Source: Gentiana macrophylla (taxonomy: Eukaryota; Streptophyta; Magnoliopsida; Gentianales; Gentianaceae). Taken from it: a stretch of DNA of 64,000 bases. The notes beneath the pieces were generated by a model. The model was not told the DNA's origin. It saw only the letters and a program-made list of their open reading frames with translations, and did not search any database. Shown here piece by piece: positions 10,956 through 23,100 of this stretch. Each line of letters starts with the position of its first letter. Position 1 is the first letter of the stretch. A program made the position numbers and the translations under genes. Location: assembly GCA_026214975.1 (NCBI GenBank), contig CM047808.1, forward strand, positions 7,962,267 through 8,026,266. Reading direction: 5' to 3'.

Positions 10956-11732
10956 TGGTAAATCAAGAACAGGAATTAGAACAAATAAGTTCAAGGTCTG
11001 ATTTTCATCCACTGGACGGGCATGAGATCGAATCCTTTTTTTCCACTCAGTGTATCCAGTTCATCGGAGAATTCAAGAAATTGCAGAAAGGGAATACTTT
11101 GAATATGCTTTATTCTTGAAAGATACCGCAACGAGTTGAACTTGATTGGTTCTTGCTCAGTTAGTGGGACATGAGAATTGGGGTTCTAAAGTTGCAAAAT
11201 TGGCAGGAATTCTGAGAAAGTGAATCACCCATCGGTTGGTTTTGTCTCAGTTTTTCTTTTTTTTCCTTCTTTTTAGAACTCAAATTTTTTATTTTTAGCA
11301 ATAGAACTCAATTTAAAATCTACCATTTTTTTTTTCATTCTTTTCATACAATTATCACTTGTTTGGATTAAAGTAAGTGTAATTAAATAAATGAATGTGA
11401 TGTAATATACTATGACACGATTAGCATGTCACAAGAGCAAGATGGTGATAGGCAACCCGAACTACGTTACATGTCATTCTATTAAGACGTGTAATAAATG
11501 ACAAATTTCTGAATGAAAGGTAGTAAGGGCCAGGAGCCCCAAACGATATACTTAAAAGCGGCCATTATTCAGAGATGGGAGATCGGTGAAGTTTCTCTCC
11601 ACTGTGAAGCGGATCTACTAAGGTTCTAGAGCGCGGCCCCCCATCGATTTTTGAGAAATTACTAGTATATCCTTATATATTTTGATATTATATTATTTTA
11701 AGTATATATATGTTTAGTAGAAATATATCAAT
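10956..11732. other. SIS3 upstream region
   Basis: Holds the likely SIS3 leader and promoter. From about 11270 there are T-rich tracts, then AT-rich DNA with no ORF I would support and no recognisable element. The GC-rich patch around 11570-11650 (AGCGCGGCCCCCCATCG) is not identified. Confidence 0.5.
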
Positions 11733-11825
11733 GGCCTTGTCTGGCATAGTGGTTAGTTTATTAGACTTGTTTCTAAAGGTCAGGTGATCAAATCCCCAAG
11801 GCTGCATTAATTTTTTTTTTTCCCA
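11733..11825 (+). mobile_element. tRNA-like SINE fragment
   Basis: A-box match TGGCATAGTGGTTAG (about 11742-11756) and B-box match GGTGATCAAATCCCC (about 11783-11797) with tRNA-like spacing, followed by GCATTAA and a T-run. Interpreted as a short SINE or SINE head. A mutated tRNA relic is the alternative. Confidence 0.55.
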
Positions 11826-12521
11826 TTTTGCTTCGTCAGTTATGCATTTTATTTTATTTTTTGCACTCGATGGAGAGTTTTGCCTCCTCGAATCGAAATC
11901 TCGACTCGCCATCGCCTCCAGACACCATGGTCGGCTAAGGCACAGTGAAGAGGAGCGCCATGTTCGCCATAGTGGCGCTTCAGGAGCTCGGTGCATGCCG
12001 CCAGAAAGAAGCTGTGGGTTTGTTATTCCACGTGATGGGTAACTAAATATAAATAAGGAAAGAATCCTAAGTCATAAAGACTGTGATATTGACATTTAAA
12101 TATGTCCATAATTATCCCTAAATCATAGGGATTTATGCGTGTATATCCTTAGGGAAATATCAATGATAATAAATGTGATTCCTTGCATGACAAGGAAGAG
12201 GGATGAGACATCTCATACATAAACAACTCTAAGGAACTACAAAATACTTGATTCCAATTAAGCTATTGGATACGTAGGCAACTCGAGAGAAATAACTCAC
12301 GAGCTCAGTCTAAAATACACCAAAAAACACATCCCCATAAAAGACGATTTAGGGTTCGTAGGGTTTAAGGTCATTATCACAAAGGTAATCGGCCCGGATT
12401 TATTCATAGACAAGATCTCAAGATCGTCGCAAGGCAAGGTGCTTAATGCCTTGCTTGAGAGAGACACTTGAACGCTTTTAGAGATGAGGCCTTTTGGCGA
12501 AAGCAAGTCAATTTGCGCCAT
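11826..12521. other. Unassigned flank left of the Athila element
   Basis: No known gene recognised. A 74-codon minus-strand frame (12521-12297) begins MAQIDLLSPKGL and reaches the target-site duplication; it resembles nothing I know and is probably chance or a relic. The sequence 12050-12290 is AT-rich with short imperfect palindromes (e.g. CCCTAAATCATAGGG). Confidence 0.4.
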
Positions 12522-13166
12522 TGATGTATTACTTTTATATGATTAAAATTACGTTATATTATTATGTTTTATCAACGAATTCTATATAAAATATATAAAA
12601 TTATGATACAAATAGTATGAAATATTAATCTTTATAGTTTAGTAAAGTTAGTAGTAAAAGTTAGTAATAATAGTAAAAAGTTATCGTTTTGTACCGATTT
12701 TAGTAAATCGGAGTGTCGTGTCAGATTTACGTGGGTATTTGTGATATTTTATTGCAGATTTATAAGCCAAGACCCCGAGAATCGACATCTTAAAGTATAA
12801 TCATATCTTTGGAAGGAATTAAAGAGTGTCACGAGCTTAAGTGGTCAAGTGGTCAATCGAAGTGGTCAAGTGGCTAATCGAATTGATTAAGTGGTAATCG
12901 AGAAATATCTTCGACAAATAAATGGCTCATCAAAAAGACATTTTCTGAAGAAGAGTCCTTCAAGAAAATTGTAGATTATTCAACGAGCTTTCCAATGGAT
13001 CTTGAATCGTGTCGTTTGGAGTTCGGAATCAAAAGTTATGAATTTTATAAGTTTTATATATAATTATAATTATAATTATAATTATAAATAACCGCTGCAT
13101 ATGCTAATGATTATGGATGGTGGGAATAATCATCAACCCGACCCGGTCCGGCCTTGCCCCATTTTC

Positions 13167-13174
13167 TATAAATA
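13167..13174 (+). promoter_or_regulatory. TATA box of 5' LTR
   Basis: TATAAATA in the context CTATAAATAGGAG; the same octamer is at 38766-38773 in the 3' LTR. Probable U3/R promoter of the element. Confidence 0.6.
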
Positions 13175-13381
13175 GGAGCTTTGCAGAGCTCATTTGGTTT
13201 GTACCAAAATATATATATACACCGTATTCTATATATATATATCTATCTCCCTCTTTAGTTTTGTAAATAGGCCTTATGCCGAAATAAATAATGTAGTAGT
13301 AGTATCGTAGTAATGCTCGGGAAATTCTCGGAAGTTCGGTGTTGCTGAAGTCGTTGTAATGTCCGGAAAAGACGATTTCTG

Positions 13382-14148
13382 TAGGGCCGAGCAAAGAACC
13401 CAATAAACCCGAACCAACCCAAAACCCAAACCGAACCAACCCAAAATAACCCAACCCAGTTGAAACCAAAAATATTGGGTTGGTTTTTGACCCAACCCGA
13501 ATGCTATTGGGTTGGTTTGGGGTTTTTATTTTTTTCTTCGGTTCGACCCAACCCAACCCGAAAGACATTACAATAAATAATTTTATTGATAGCCAATGAA
13601 AAATGTTATTGCTATTCATTTTCGATCAACAATTATTTTTGTGGTGTGATAATTGAAAAATGAAGAAACATCTGTAGGATTGCAGAATTAGACTTAAATG
13701 ACTATTCGATGAATATAATATTTTTTCGGATGAATCATGGATCATTTCTTTAACTTTTAAATTTTCATGTATGATTTCCTTAATTCTTAAGTATTGTTCT
13801 TTGTTACAATCTCTATACGTTGTTGGTTGTGTCATAGATTATTGGATTCGTAATATGATATCCATAAAAAAATTGTCTTTAAATATTGTTCTCTATGAAC
13901 ATGTGGTAAAATTTGAATTTCGATAGAATACATGTATGGATTTTATTACATCAAAGTTTGATTATAAATACATTGTTTATGGCTTAAAACCCAAACCCAA
14001 CCTAACCCAACCGAAACCAACTCGAACCAAACCATTGGGTTTTCTAATAATTTGGTTTGGTTTGGGTTAGTATTTTTTTAAACCAACCCGACTAATACTA
14101 TGAAAAACCCAACCCAAACGAACCCAACCCGACCCAAGCTCAGCCCTA
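13382..14148. mobile_element. hAT-type non-autonomous element inside the 5' LTR
   Basis: 767 bp with terminal inverted repeats TAGGGCCGAGC / GCTCAGCCCTA (one mismatch), flanked by a perfect 8-bp duplication GATTTCTG (13374-13381, 14149-14156). The 3' LTR has the uninterrupted site. Eight-base duplications and the TAGGG terminus indicate the hAT superfamily. The ends are built of AACCCAACCC-like iterations which recur in inverted form (GGGTTGGTTT), so the termini can fold. No transposase. Confidence 0.93.
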
Positions 14149-15275
14149 GATTTCTGAGTCAGCAGTGTAATCGGGTAATTTCTATAATAATTATGTTTGT
14201 TATTTTCATCTTTTTTAGCTTTTATAATGTTATTAGGCTAGATCTAATAACTAGCCAAAGTTATGTAATCGTTTTATTTCGATCTTTTCGGTAAAGGAAT
14301 GCTGTCTGAGTAAAATTGAGTTAAATGAATCTTTTTCTATTTGCTTCGTAATGATAATATATTCGGATTGACGTAATTAACCAAGATGAATCGCTACATA
14401 TAACTGGCGATGGCCCACCGCAGAGAAGTCGAGGATATGGGATAAAGATAGAAAAACCGGAGGGTAAAATTGGCCGTGCGAAAGCGTGACAACGGAATCC
14501 TATTTCCTACCCGGGGGCAGATTTGTCCTGGGAAAGGTAAATCTTATTAAAATTGTGCTCGAGATCGTAATAATGTTAAAATCAACAGTTTAATTGAAAC
14601 TATCACCGAAAAGTTAAATCGATCCGCCTGACAACCGGAGCCTTTTGAATAACATCGGCCGTTTGACAAACGGAATCACCTCTTTTATCCGTGGTAGATT
14701 TGTACTCGGTACCTGTTCAGACTAACTAAGTTTAGCATGGGGCAGTGGTGGACATTGGACTGATGACATTTGACATATGACAATTTCATACGCTCGTGTG
14801 AGGAGGAATTGTTGACTATAGGAGTACACCATTTCATTTACTCAATTGGACCTAAAATATAAAGGAAGATCGAACACATTCCATTAACTTAAAAGATCGT
14901 ATAAATTGATTATATATACTTTGGCTAGTTTAGTCTATATATTATATTTTGGTATCTATATATATATATATATATATATATATTACGATCTATGTACATC
15001 TATATATATTTATATATCTATATATATTATATTAGAATAACTTTTAAATTACGTATTTATTTTATGTTGGTTAGAATAGTAGTAATCTGTGTTATAAAAT
15101 TGCGGTTTAGATCGAGTTAATAACAGGTCTTTGGTGTTTAACCACACTTAAAAGAATTACCACTGTTTTCCCTGAGGATTCGACACTCTGACTCACCACA
15201 CTAGCACTATGATTTGACCCGGTACACTGCCGGTAAGGATCTGTAGTAGCACCTAGAAAGGGTCCGTCAGCTTTC

Positions 15276-15295
15276 TGGCGCCGTTGCTGGGGATC
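15276..15295 (+). other. Primer-binding site (tRNA-Asp type)
   Basis: TGGCGCCGTTGCTGGGGATC, 6 nt after the 5' LTR. It is complementary to the 3' end of plant tRNA-Asp with one mismatch (T for C) and is the primer typical of Athila/Tat elements. Confidence 0.9.
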
Positions 15296-15476
15296 AACAC
15301 GTCGCTAATTTCTTTCTTTGTGTCTATGGTTACTACTTGTATTAGCTCAAAACTCTCGAGGATAAACCAACACTTTTCTTATCTCATTTCTATTTTTATT
15401 TTCCGTTGGTATCTACTTTCTTTTAGTACCAATTTTCTTCTTCTATAAAACTCGAGCATTTTTCTATTTTTGTTAG

Positions 15477-17748
15477 TTGATGACCAGAAGCGGTAAAGCC
15501 TCACTTACTCCTTATAAGCCTGACATAAACGCTTACGAAAGGCAGTTAAGAATAGAGAGTAAACGTGGTCAAACCAGCTTAGGACTCCTTGGAAAATCTC
15601 CAACGGAATCATCTTCTAATCAAAGTATAAAAATGGCTGAAACTAGTGATGAAACAAATGAGCAGAGGCTAGATCATGCTCAAGGGCATGGACAAAACCC
15701 TGTTAACCGTAATAATAATCAAAATAATAATAATAGAATTAATCAAGATCGGAACCAGAATAATCGTAATAATCCGCCAAACCCGAGACCTATCTGTGAT
15801 CAAACTGTAAGGAGAAACCAGACTAATAATCCCATACTTTTACCCAATGAAGGAGCGAATAATTTCGAAATTAAGTCTCATCTTTTTGGTTTAATTGACA
15901 CGAGAGCCCAATTTCTAGGAGAAGATGATGAAGATCCACATCATCATCTCTATCTGTTTGAAGAACTGTGCAATACAGCCAAAAGTCAAGGTGCTCATAA
16001 GGAATTAACGAGGATGACTATGTTTCCTTTTTCTTTAAAAGGAAGAGCCCGAGATTGGTTTATGTCTCTTCCACATCATTTCACTTACTGGTTGGGAGGA
16101 TATTCAAACTGAATTTCTGAAACAATATTTCACTCCAGGACGAAATTTGGAATTAAAGGTCGAGGTTGCTAATTTTAGACAAGGATCTGAAGAAACGCTT
16201 GGGAATGCCTAGGAAAGGATTAAAAAACTGTTAAGAGCTTGTCCCGATCATGGTTATTCCTTAGATATGCAAATCCAGCTTTTCTGTCGTAAACTAAGAA
16301 AAGATTCACGTGCAGATGTAGATCATGCATGTGGTGGTTCTTTAATGATGAGTGAAGCTCAAATAGTTTACGATGCTATAGAAAAGATTTCCAAAAATAA
16401 TAGAATGTGGGAAACCGGTTCTAGCACTAGAAAAGTAGCTTTTGCAGGAGAATGTACATCAAATACGGAAGTTCTAGCACATTTAGAGAATTTGAGTAGG
16501 AAATTTGATGGCCTACAATCAAACAAGAATCAAAGTTCAGAAAATAGTACACCAACTGAATACTCAAATCAGGATAAAATTTCATTAGGGGTCGAAGAAC
16601 CAACAGGATATTCAAGAGAGGAGGTGAGTTTTCTTCAGCAGCACAGGAATTTGAATAATGCATATTCAAACTCTTTTAATGCTATTAGAAGAGACCACCC
16701 AACTTTTAGATGGTCTGAAAACCCTAGTAAGCAAGGACAACCGCCATATCCAGTTCAGTATAGGAATATGAATAATAATCAAGTTTATCAGGAAAATACA
16801 TCTAATCAGAATTTACAATCATTACCTAGATCCTATCCTCAACATACCACTCAAAGTATACCAGTAACTCAGAGTTCAACTCAACCTGCAGAAGGGGTTG
16901 AAAAATGGGAAAAACTAATGCAGAATATGATGGGTGTAGTATCTACTCAAGCTAAGAATATGGAAACAATTATGACTTCCATTGGTACAGTCACTAAGGA
17001 CATGAGTACAATGAAAACACCTATGAGTGGACATGATACCAGAATGAGAACGATAGAAGCTTCATTAAGGAACATGGAAGATCATTTGAGTAGGAAGGTG
17101 AACGTAATGCCAGTAGACCTCTCCGGAGGATTACCAAGTAATACTGAAAGAAACCCAAGAGAGGTAAATGTTGTAGTTACGAGAAGTAGGAAACTCTACG
17201 GTAGTAATGGAGTAGAAAACTTCGGGAATAATGAAGTAGAAAATGATTTAGATGGAAAAATTAAAGAGACTAAAGATGAACTTGAATTTACTGATGGGGA
17301 AGAAGAAATTATAGAAAATTTCTTGAAAAGGAATAGAAGTTTGGAACCTGAGAATGAAGGTGAAAAATGGGTAAAAATCCCTAGGATTTTGAAAGACCCC
17401 ATGGATAAAGATTTAAGGACTTTATTTAAGGAACATGTTAGAGGAAATGATACTGAAAACAAGGATGAAAAACAGGAAGAACTGAAGGAATCTGAAGTAG
17501 AGATTGATTCAGGGAATATTTTAAAGGAAAAAACTCAAGATCATGATACTTGGCGTTCAAGTAATATTCAAAAGTTTAAGGAAAAAGGAAAAAAGAAAAT
17601 GACTTCGGAACCAAAGGTTATAGATTTAGAATCTTTACCTTTTCCACCTAAAGATCAAATTAAAAAGATTAAGACTGATCAGAAGTATGCTCGTTTCCTT
17701 GATACTTTTCGTCATATTCATGTTAATATCACATTATCGAAGCTCTAA
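15477..17748 (+). pseudogene. gag: Athila-like gag region (frame-broken)
   Basis: Two open pieces, 15477-16112 and 16267-17748, form one gag region. The first has an Asn-rich linker followed by the gag core (NNFEIKSHLFGLIDTRAQF, EDPHHHLYLFEELCNT, FPFSLKGRARDWFMSLP). A frameshift near 16085 and a nonsense codon TAG at about 16209 (where Trp is expected in GNAWERIKKL) separate it from the second, which holds the end of the core (CPDHGYS...RKLRKDSRADVDHACGG) and a long charged tail up to the protease junction. No CCHC zinc knuckle is seen, normal for Athila gag. It would form the virus-like particle. Further indels after 17740 break the link to the protease. Confidence 0.88.
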
Positions 17749-17749
17749 T

Positions 17750-18185
17750 TAGTATGCCCGCCTATGGAAAGTTTAAGAAAGATATTCTATCAAATAAGAA
17801 AAATTAGAGGAATATGAGAATATATGCCTAAATGAAGAATGTTCTCATAGATTTTGCAAAGATAAGTTACCACCTAAGGCGAAAGATCTGGAAGTTTTAC
17901 CATTCCGTGTGAAATTGGAGGATTTACATTTAAGAAGGTCTTATGTGATCTTGGAGCTAGTATAAATCTCATGTCTTATGAGGATTATAGAAAGCTAGGC
18001 ATAGGAAAGCTTACTAAGACTGAAATGACTCTGCAAATGGCAGATAGATCGATTAAACACCCTAAAGGAATTATTGAGGATGTATTGGTTAAAGTAGACA
18101 AATTCTATTTTCCAGTAGACTTTGTAGTTATGGAAATGGAAGAAGGATTTTCAGCGCCACTTATCTTAGGACGTCCATTCCTAGC
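17750..18185 (+). pseudogene. pol: Aspartic protease region of Athila pol (interrupted)
   Basis: After indels between 17750 and 17930 an open stretch reads the plant Ty3-type protease signature CDLGASINLMSYEDYRKLG, then PLILGRPFLA, the usual flap/C-terminal motif. The nested copia element begins right after the codons for RPFLA; its target duplication CTAGC is 18181-18185. Translation resumes at 27055 with TGRTLIDVQKGELILRV, proving the two parts were continuous before the insertion. Confidence 0.88.
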
Positions 18186-20125
18186 TGTTGGAATAGTGTC
18201 CTAAACCCAATCGGAGTTGGACCGGATCCGACCGGGTCGGATCATTTCTACTATTTCTTTATGTTTATACATATATAAAATGGCTTTTCTGTTATCATAT
18301 ATATGTTCTTTTAGAGAACCAATTGTGAATTGTTATATGATAACGTCCTTAGTATTAAATTGTGATAGAGAAACCATGATAGGCGATTATGGTTGATGAG
18401 ATCTCTAATCACTTTAATAAGTTTAATACTTAAATGTCTCTAGTCGATGTACTATCAAATGGGGCATTGATAGTATAAGCAGAGACTAGCACGTATTAGA
18501 TGTCTTCTGTCTTTAGGGCGAGGATAGATCTCGCTCATCGAAGTGTAGAGACACTTGGTATGCACGTGGACGTGTATTAGAGAATGCGACGTTGACGTTA
18601 ATTCCACTTACACGAGATAAGTGTCACTATGTGGCGGTTGTGTAATTATCCTTAGGACCGGAGTCTTCATGGCATCACGGTGTGGATTGTCATGCTTTGA
18701 CACTATTGAGGTTTCCACAGCCACGGGGCGATCATGCGGTAGTGATTGGGTATGATCATCAAGCATCACGGAGTATACATGATTGGTCGTCCGGGAATCG
18801 CGTACTTACTATCGGTAGGGGTAAATATCCGAAAGGGCCTTTCTTATAAGGAATGTCTTGTTCTCGTGAATCTTTGCAAAGTGGGAGTAAACGTGTTACT
18901 TCGAGAGAGCTTGATATCCAGTTTATAAGATACGGTCGTTAATGTTTGACACTCAACGTACGACCGAAGGGATATTATTACTGCGATAGGATTGTAAGTT
19001 ACACGGTAACTGTTTCACATGAAAGGTAGTAGTCATTGCATTTGACTCTTCCGATGATTGGGGGTCACGGTGTGTTGCTAGACGCTATCCCGTGATCGTT
19101 AGGCATGAAGGGCATTTTCGTAATTTGCACTTTGTGTCTACGGCCAACATATTCGGAAGCCTATCGGGTCACACACATAAGAACATCTAGCCGGATTAAA
19201 ATGTGGTTATAGATGATAACCAAATAAGGAAAGTTTATCTCGAGACTATAAAGGTTATAGTGATAAATTAATATGGTGGTATTTATTTATTATGAATAAA
19301 TATAATACAAGATATTAATTATGATGATTAATTAAATATGTATATTGATACATATGATTTTCGAAAATATGTATATATGATATACATGTATTTTGCAAAT
19401 TAATTAATCATAGTATTATATTAATTAAAGAATTTTCCATAAGTTAATTAAAGGGAAAAGTGGCGCCATTCATAGTGTGTACATGACATACTTGGATTGT
19501 GCAATTTAATTAATAAGATTACCATAATATTAATATGTGATATTAATTGATTTTGAGAAAAATAGATTTATGGTAATAACATAATTTATAATCAATATAA
19601 GATATTGGAAAATCAAATTATGGAAAGAGAGATCAATCACATTAATTATTCTTCCTTATTTTTATTGGAAAAAGGTTTTCTTCTCCTCCTCTCCAAGCAA
19701 GCCTTGGGCACCCCATCTACTATATATATGAGGGGTTGCCAAGCTCTTTAGCACACCATAATTCTAAGAGCAATTGTTCTTGTGAAAAATTGCAAGAACT
19801 CATAGTTCTTGTGTAAGAAAGAGGGGGCTTTCTATAGTGAGTTTGTGAGGGAGGAAAAAGTCCGGTCTAGCAACCGGGGTTTTCCGATAGCAATCCATGG
19901 TGGGATTCCGGCGGGCTGTTCGTGTGGACTAGCGGTAGAGGCCGAACACTTGGGCGGCTCCATGCTGAACTACTCTCCTTAGACGGTCAAAGCGTCGATC
20001 TTTTAGATCAACCAAGGTAACCGCCGTCTTTAGTTTATTTGTTTATTGCTTAAACGAAGTCGATCTTGGGTCGATAGGAAATAAATTTTTGAATTCCGCT
20101 GCGTTCCCACGTAGATTTTCTAACA
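18186..20125 (+). repeat. 5' LTR of nested copia element
   Basis: Starts TGTTGGAATAGTG and ends GATTTTCTAACA, 1940 bp. Contains a TATATATAT promoter-like stretch at 19721-19729. Differs from the 3' LTR mostly by small indels clustered at 18440-18850 and 19630-19880. Confidence 0.95.
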
Positions 20126-23100
20126 GTGGTAGCAGAGCGAGCTTCGAGCTTAAGCAATAAGCATGTTTATTTGCGTAGTTAATTTTATCGTTTAAATCAC
20201 GTAATTATTAGTTGAAAGATTTTTGATTCGTAAAACAATACACGAAAAGAAAAAAAAAAATTTTGTTTTGTGTATTTTATGTTTCAATATAGTTCATAGT
20301 TGTGATTGGGTGATGGATTCTCGGTGAATCCCACTCGATAGCTGCAAGATTTAAATCACGAGACGTTAAGTCGAGGTTGAGTGATGGATTCTCGGTGAAC
20401 CCACTCTTCGATAATTAAATTGGGGCTCGGCCGATCGGTGGCGCGCCTCCTCCCTGGCCATGGTGGCGGCGGCGGCGGCGGTGGCCTTAGTGGTTGCCGT
20501 CCGTCGGTTGTCCTCTTCCAATGGGGAGATCGACTTTTCGTTTTGTGATATTTATTGTGCATGGATGTCTCGATTAAAATTAATCGTTAATTTTATTTCG
20601 ATTAAAATCATTTAATTAATTAAATGTTAATTAGTTAATTGATTAGATAAAATTATTTAATGGATTAAATGTTAATTGATTTATTAAGACGCAAGTAGTT
20701 AATTTTAATTTTATCTTTTTCATAAGATTTAATTGTATGGATTAGATAGTGTAGATATAATATGATTATATGGACCCGATTGATCATGGACTAACCGATA
20801 GGATAGATGTGAATGATTTAATTTTCTGTTGGTTTAAAAGTTGTCCTAGGCCGTTATGAAAACGTGACCTAGTTTATTTTCTGCATTTATCCCATTCCGT
20901 TGGCTCCCCCTGCAAAGCGGCGGGTATATTAGATAAATTGAATGTAACAAGAATGGAGCGGAAGATGGAGACCAAAGAAAGACGAAAATGAAGATCCCAT
21001 TGGAGAATGGCGCATTGAAGATCCTATTGGCGGTTGCGGCTAACCTTAGATTGTGACCCGCGGTTTCATCGGTTTGTATTCGAAACCGCACCTAGGAAAA
21101 GTCCATGATCATACCGGTTAATTTACGATTTATTTATTTTATGCTTGTATTTATTTTATATGATACGATAGATGCATGACTAAGCACGATCTAGATAAAT
21201 GTGTAGGATGTATGTCTATAGAGATAGATATATTTGATGAGACCGTAATAAATTAATTAAGAGAATTAATTCAAAATTAATTAAGTGAATTAATTTAAAA
21301 ATTACTCCCACAACAAAAATCGAGTTATAATATGTCTCCCAATATTATAGTGACGGTGAAGAGCCCTTGTTCGGATCCAACTGATCGCCCACGTCGGGAG
21401 TTGACCTACCACGGGTATATCGTCATTATCGAGATATGATCGTTATGAGATCTCATGAATACTTGGGTTACGACTCGACTAAGAATCTTGCAGTGATTGG
21501 CCCACGTCAGGACCGCCTCGATTTTAGAGACATAAGGTTGACTATCACATGGCGATGTGAATTGTCAAAGAGTTGACTAGTCAAACCACTTTGGAAAGTC
21601 GCGTTAGACGCGATTGGTAAGAAGTACCTACCCGTCGAAATTGACCCGGTCGATCGCCCACGTCGGGATCGAGTCAACTAGATAGGATTTCAAACCACTA
21701 AAGAATTTTTAATTCTTGAAAGTCAATTGGGAGTAGTTGATTAGTGGGAGCAAAATCATAATTCCAAAGACCATATTTGATTTTGCGTGTATAGACAACA
21801 ACACTCTTTTATCTTCATTTTTATGTTGTAGTTTTTAACAAATTTTTATATTTATGTTTTTCTCGATTAGTAAAACCAAATTATGACTGTTTGAGAAACG
21901 TTCTCAAGAATGGTTAAGTAAATTTTAATCCTTTTAAATAAAGCAATAACACGAGCAATCCCGTTATAGTAGCAAAAGTTAAGGAGACTACATATTTGAT
22001 GGAGTCCTCCAAGACTTTAATTATTAATGAAAAACGGTAGCTCATTGGATACGATCCAATATGATCATTCAGTCATATGATGACAATTAATTCAAACGTT
22101 GGATAAGAATGACCACATCTAATTTTGGAAAGGTTGTTTTCAAAATTGTAAGATTTAAGTATCGACTTAATTCTATCATTGCTTAAAGGTTAATTAAATA
22201 GTCAATGTTTTGAATACGATTCAAAAGGTTAAATAAACTATTTAATAACTTTAGATTTTCTCTATGAAAGGAAATTAAGGACATGGCTCTTGTGATCTTT
22301 CTTAAGTCTTATGAAGACTACAATAAGAAATATTTTTCAAGTGCTTAAAGGATTGAAAAGGAAAGTTAGGGCATGCGCTTAAATAGAGAACTTATTGAAG
22401 TTTCTATTCTAGGCAAGTGAGTTGAGATAAATCTATCTAAGTTCAAAGTCAACTCTAAGATATATGATACCTTACGAGTGTGATTAAATTAGAAAGATTG
22501 AATACAAATATGGAAGGTGAAACGAACGTTGTAACACTTACCATATTCTGGATCTAGTAAACTGATAAGGGAAATAAATAAATGTTATTGTGTTCCGGTT
22601 CTTATGAAGAACATACTTTCAGTTATTTGTTAGGATTTAGTAGACACATTCAATTGTAAAGAATAAATGTTATTCCGATAAAGTTGGAAGGTCACTGAAC
22701 CTAACTAGAATGTTGTCACTATATAGATGATATATGTGATGAGATCTCAACTAAATATCTGTGTGGTTGTTATCCTTAATATTTGTGATTGTTCTAGACA
22801 TAGTCTCTCTGGAAGAGAAGCGTGTAATTAAACGCCATTCTGATGGTGTTGAACCATATGATTATGAATCATGTGGGTAATACGTATCTTATCTAAAGAT
22901 GACTAAAATACCCTTTTATGAAAGGGTTATAAAATCTAGAAAGTTGTCCAAAGCCTAAACATACCGATGTTTGTTGGCTTGTGACAATTAATGCCACAAA
23001 TATTTGCTTATTAATCTCTATGACTGTTTTAGAAATAGTTGAATGTATTTATTGAAGTACGACAATTCGGAAAGCCCGAAAAGTTCGAGCTAGTACGAAT

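Larger units (their letters stand above)
12522..15269 (+). repeat. 5' LTR of the Athila-like element
   Basis: Starts TGATGTATTAC and ends GGGTCCGTCA. Matches 38100-40135 over its whole length except for the 767-bp MITE plus 8-bp duplication (13382-14156). Includes a (TAATTA)n patch near 13060, a TATA box at 13167 and an AT microsatellite at 14957-14984. Confidence 0.95.

Noticed and set aside
13104..13619. 171-codon minus ORF in the 5' LTR
   Set aside because: Spans the LTR-MITE junction and encodes low-complexity repeats.
18746..18928. 60-codon ORF repeated at 25678-25860
   Set aside because: Lies in both copia LTRs, where no protein is expected; frame differs between the copies.
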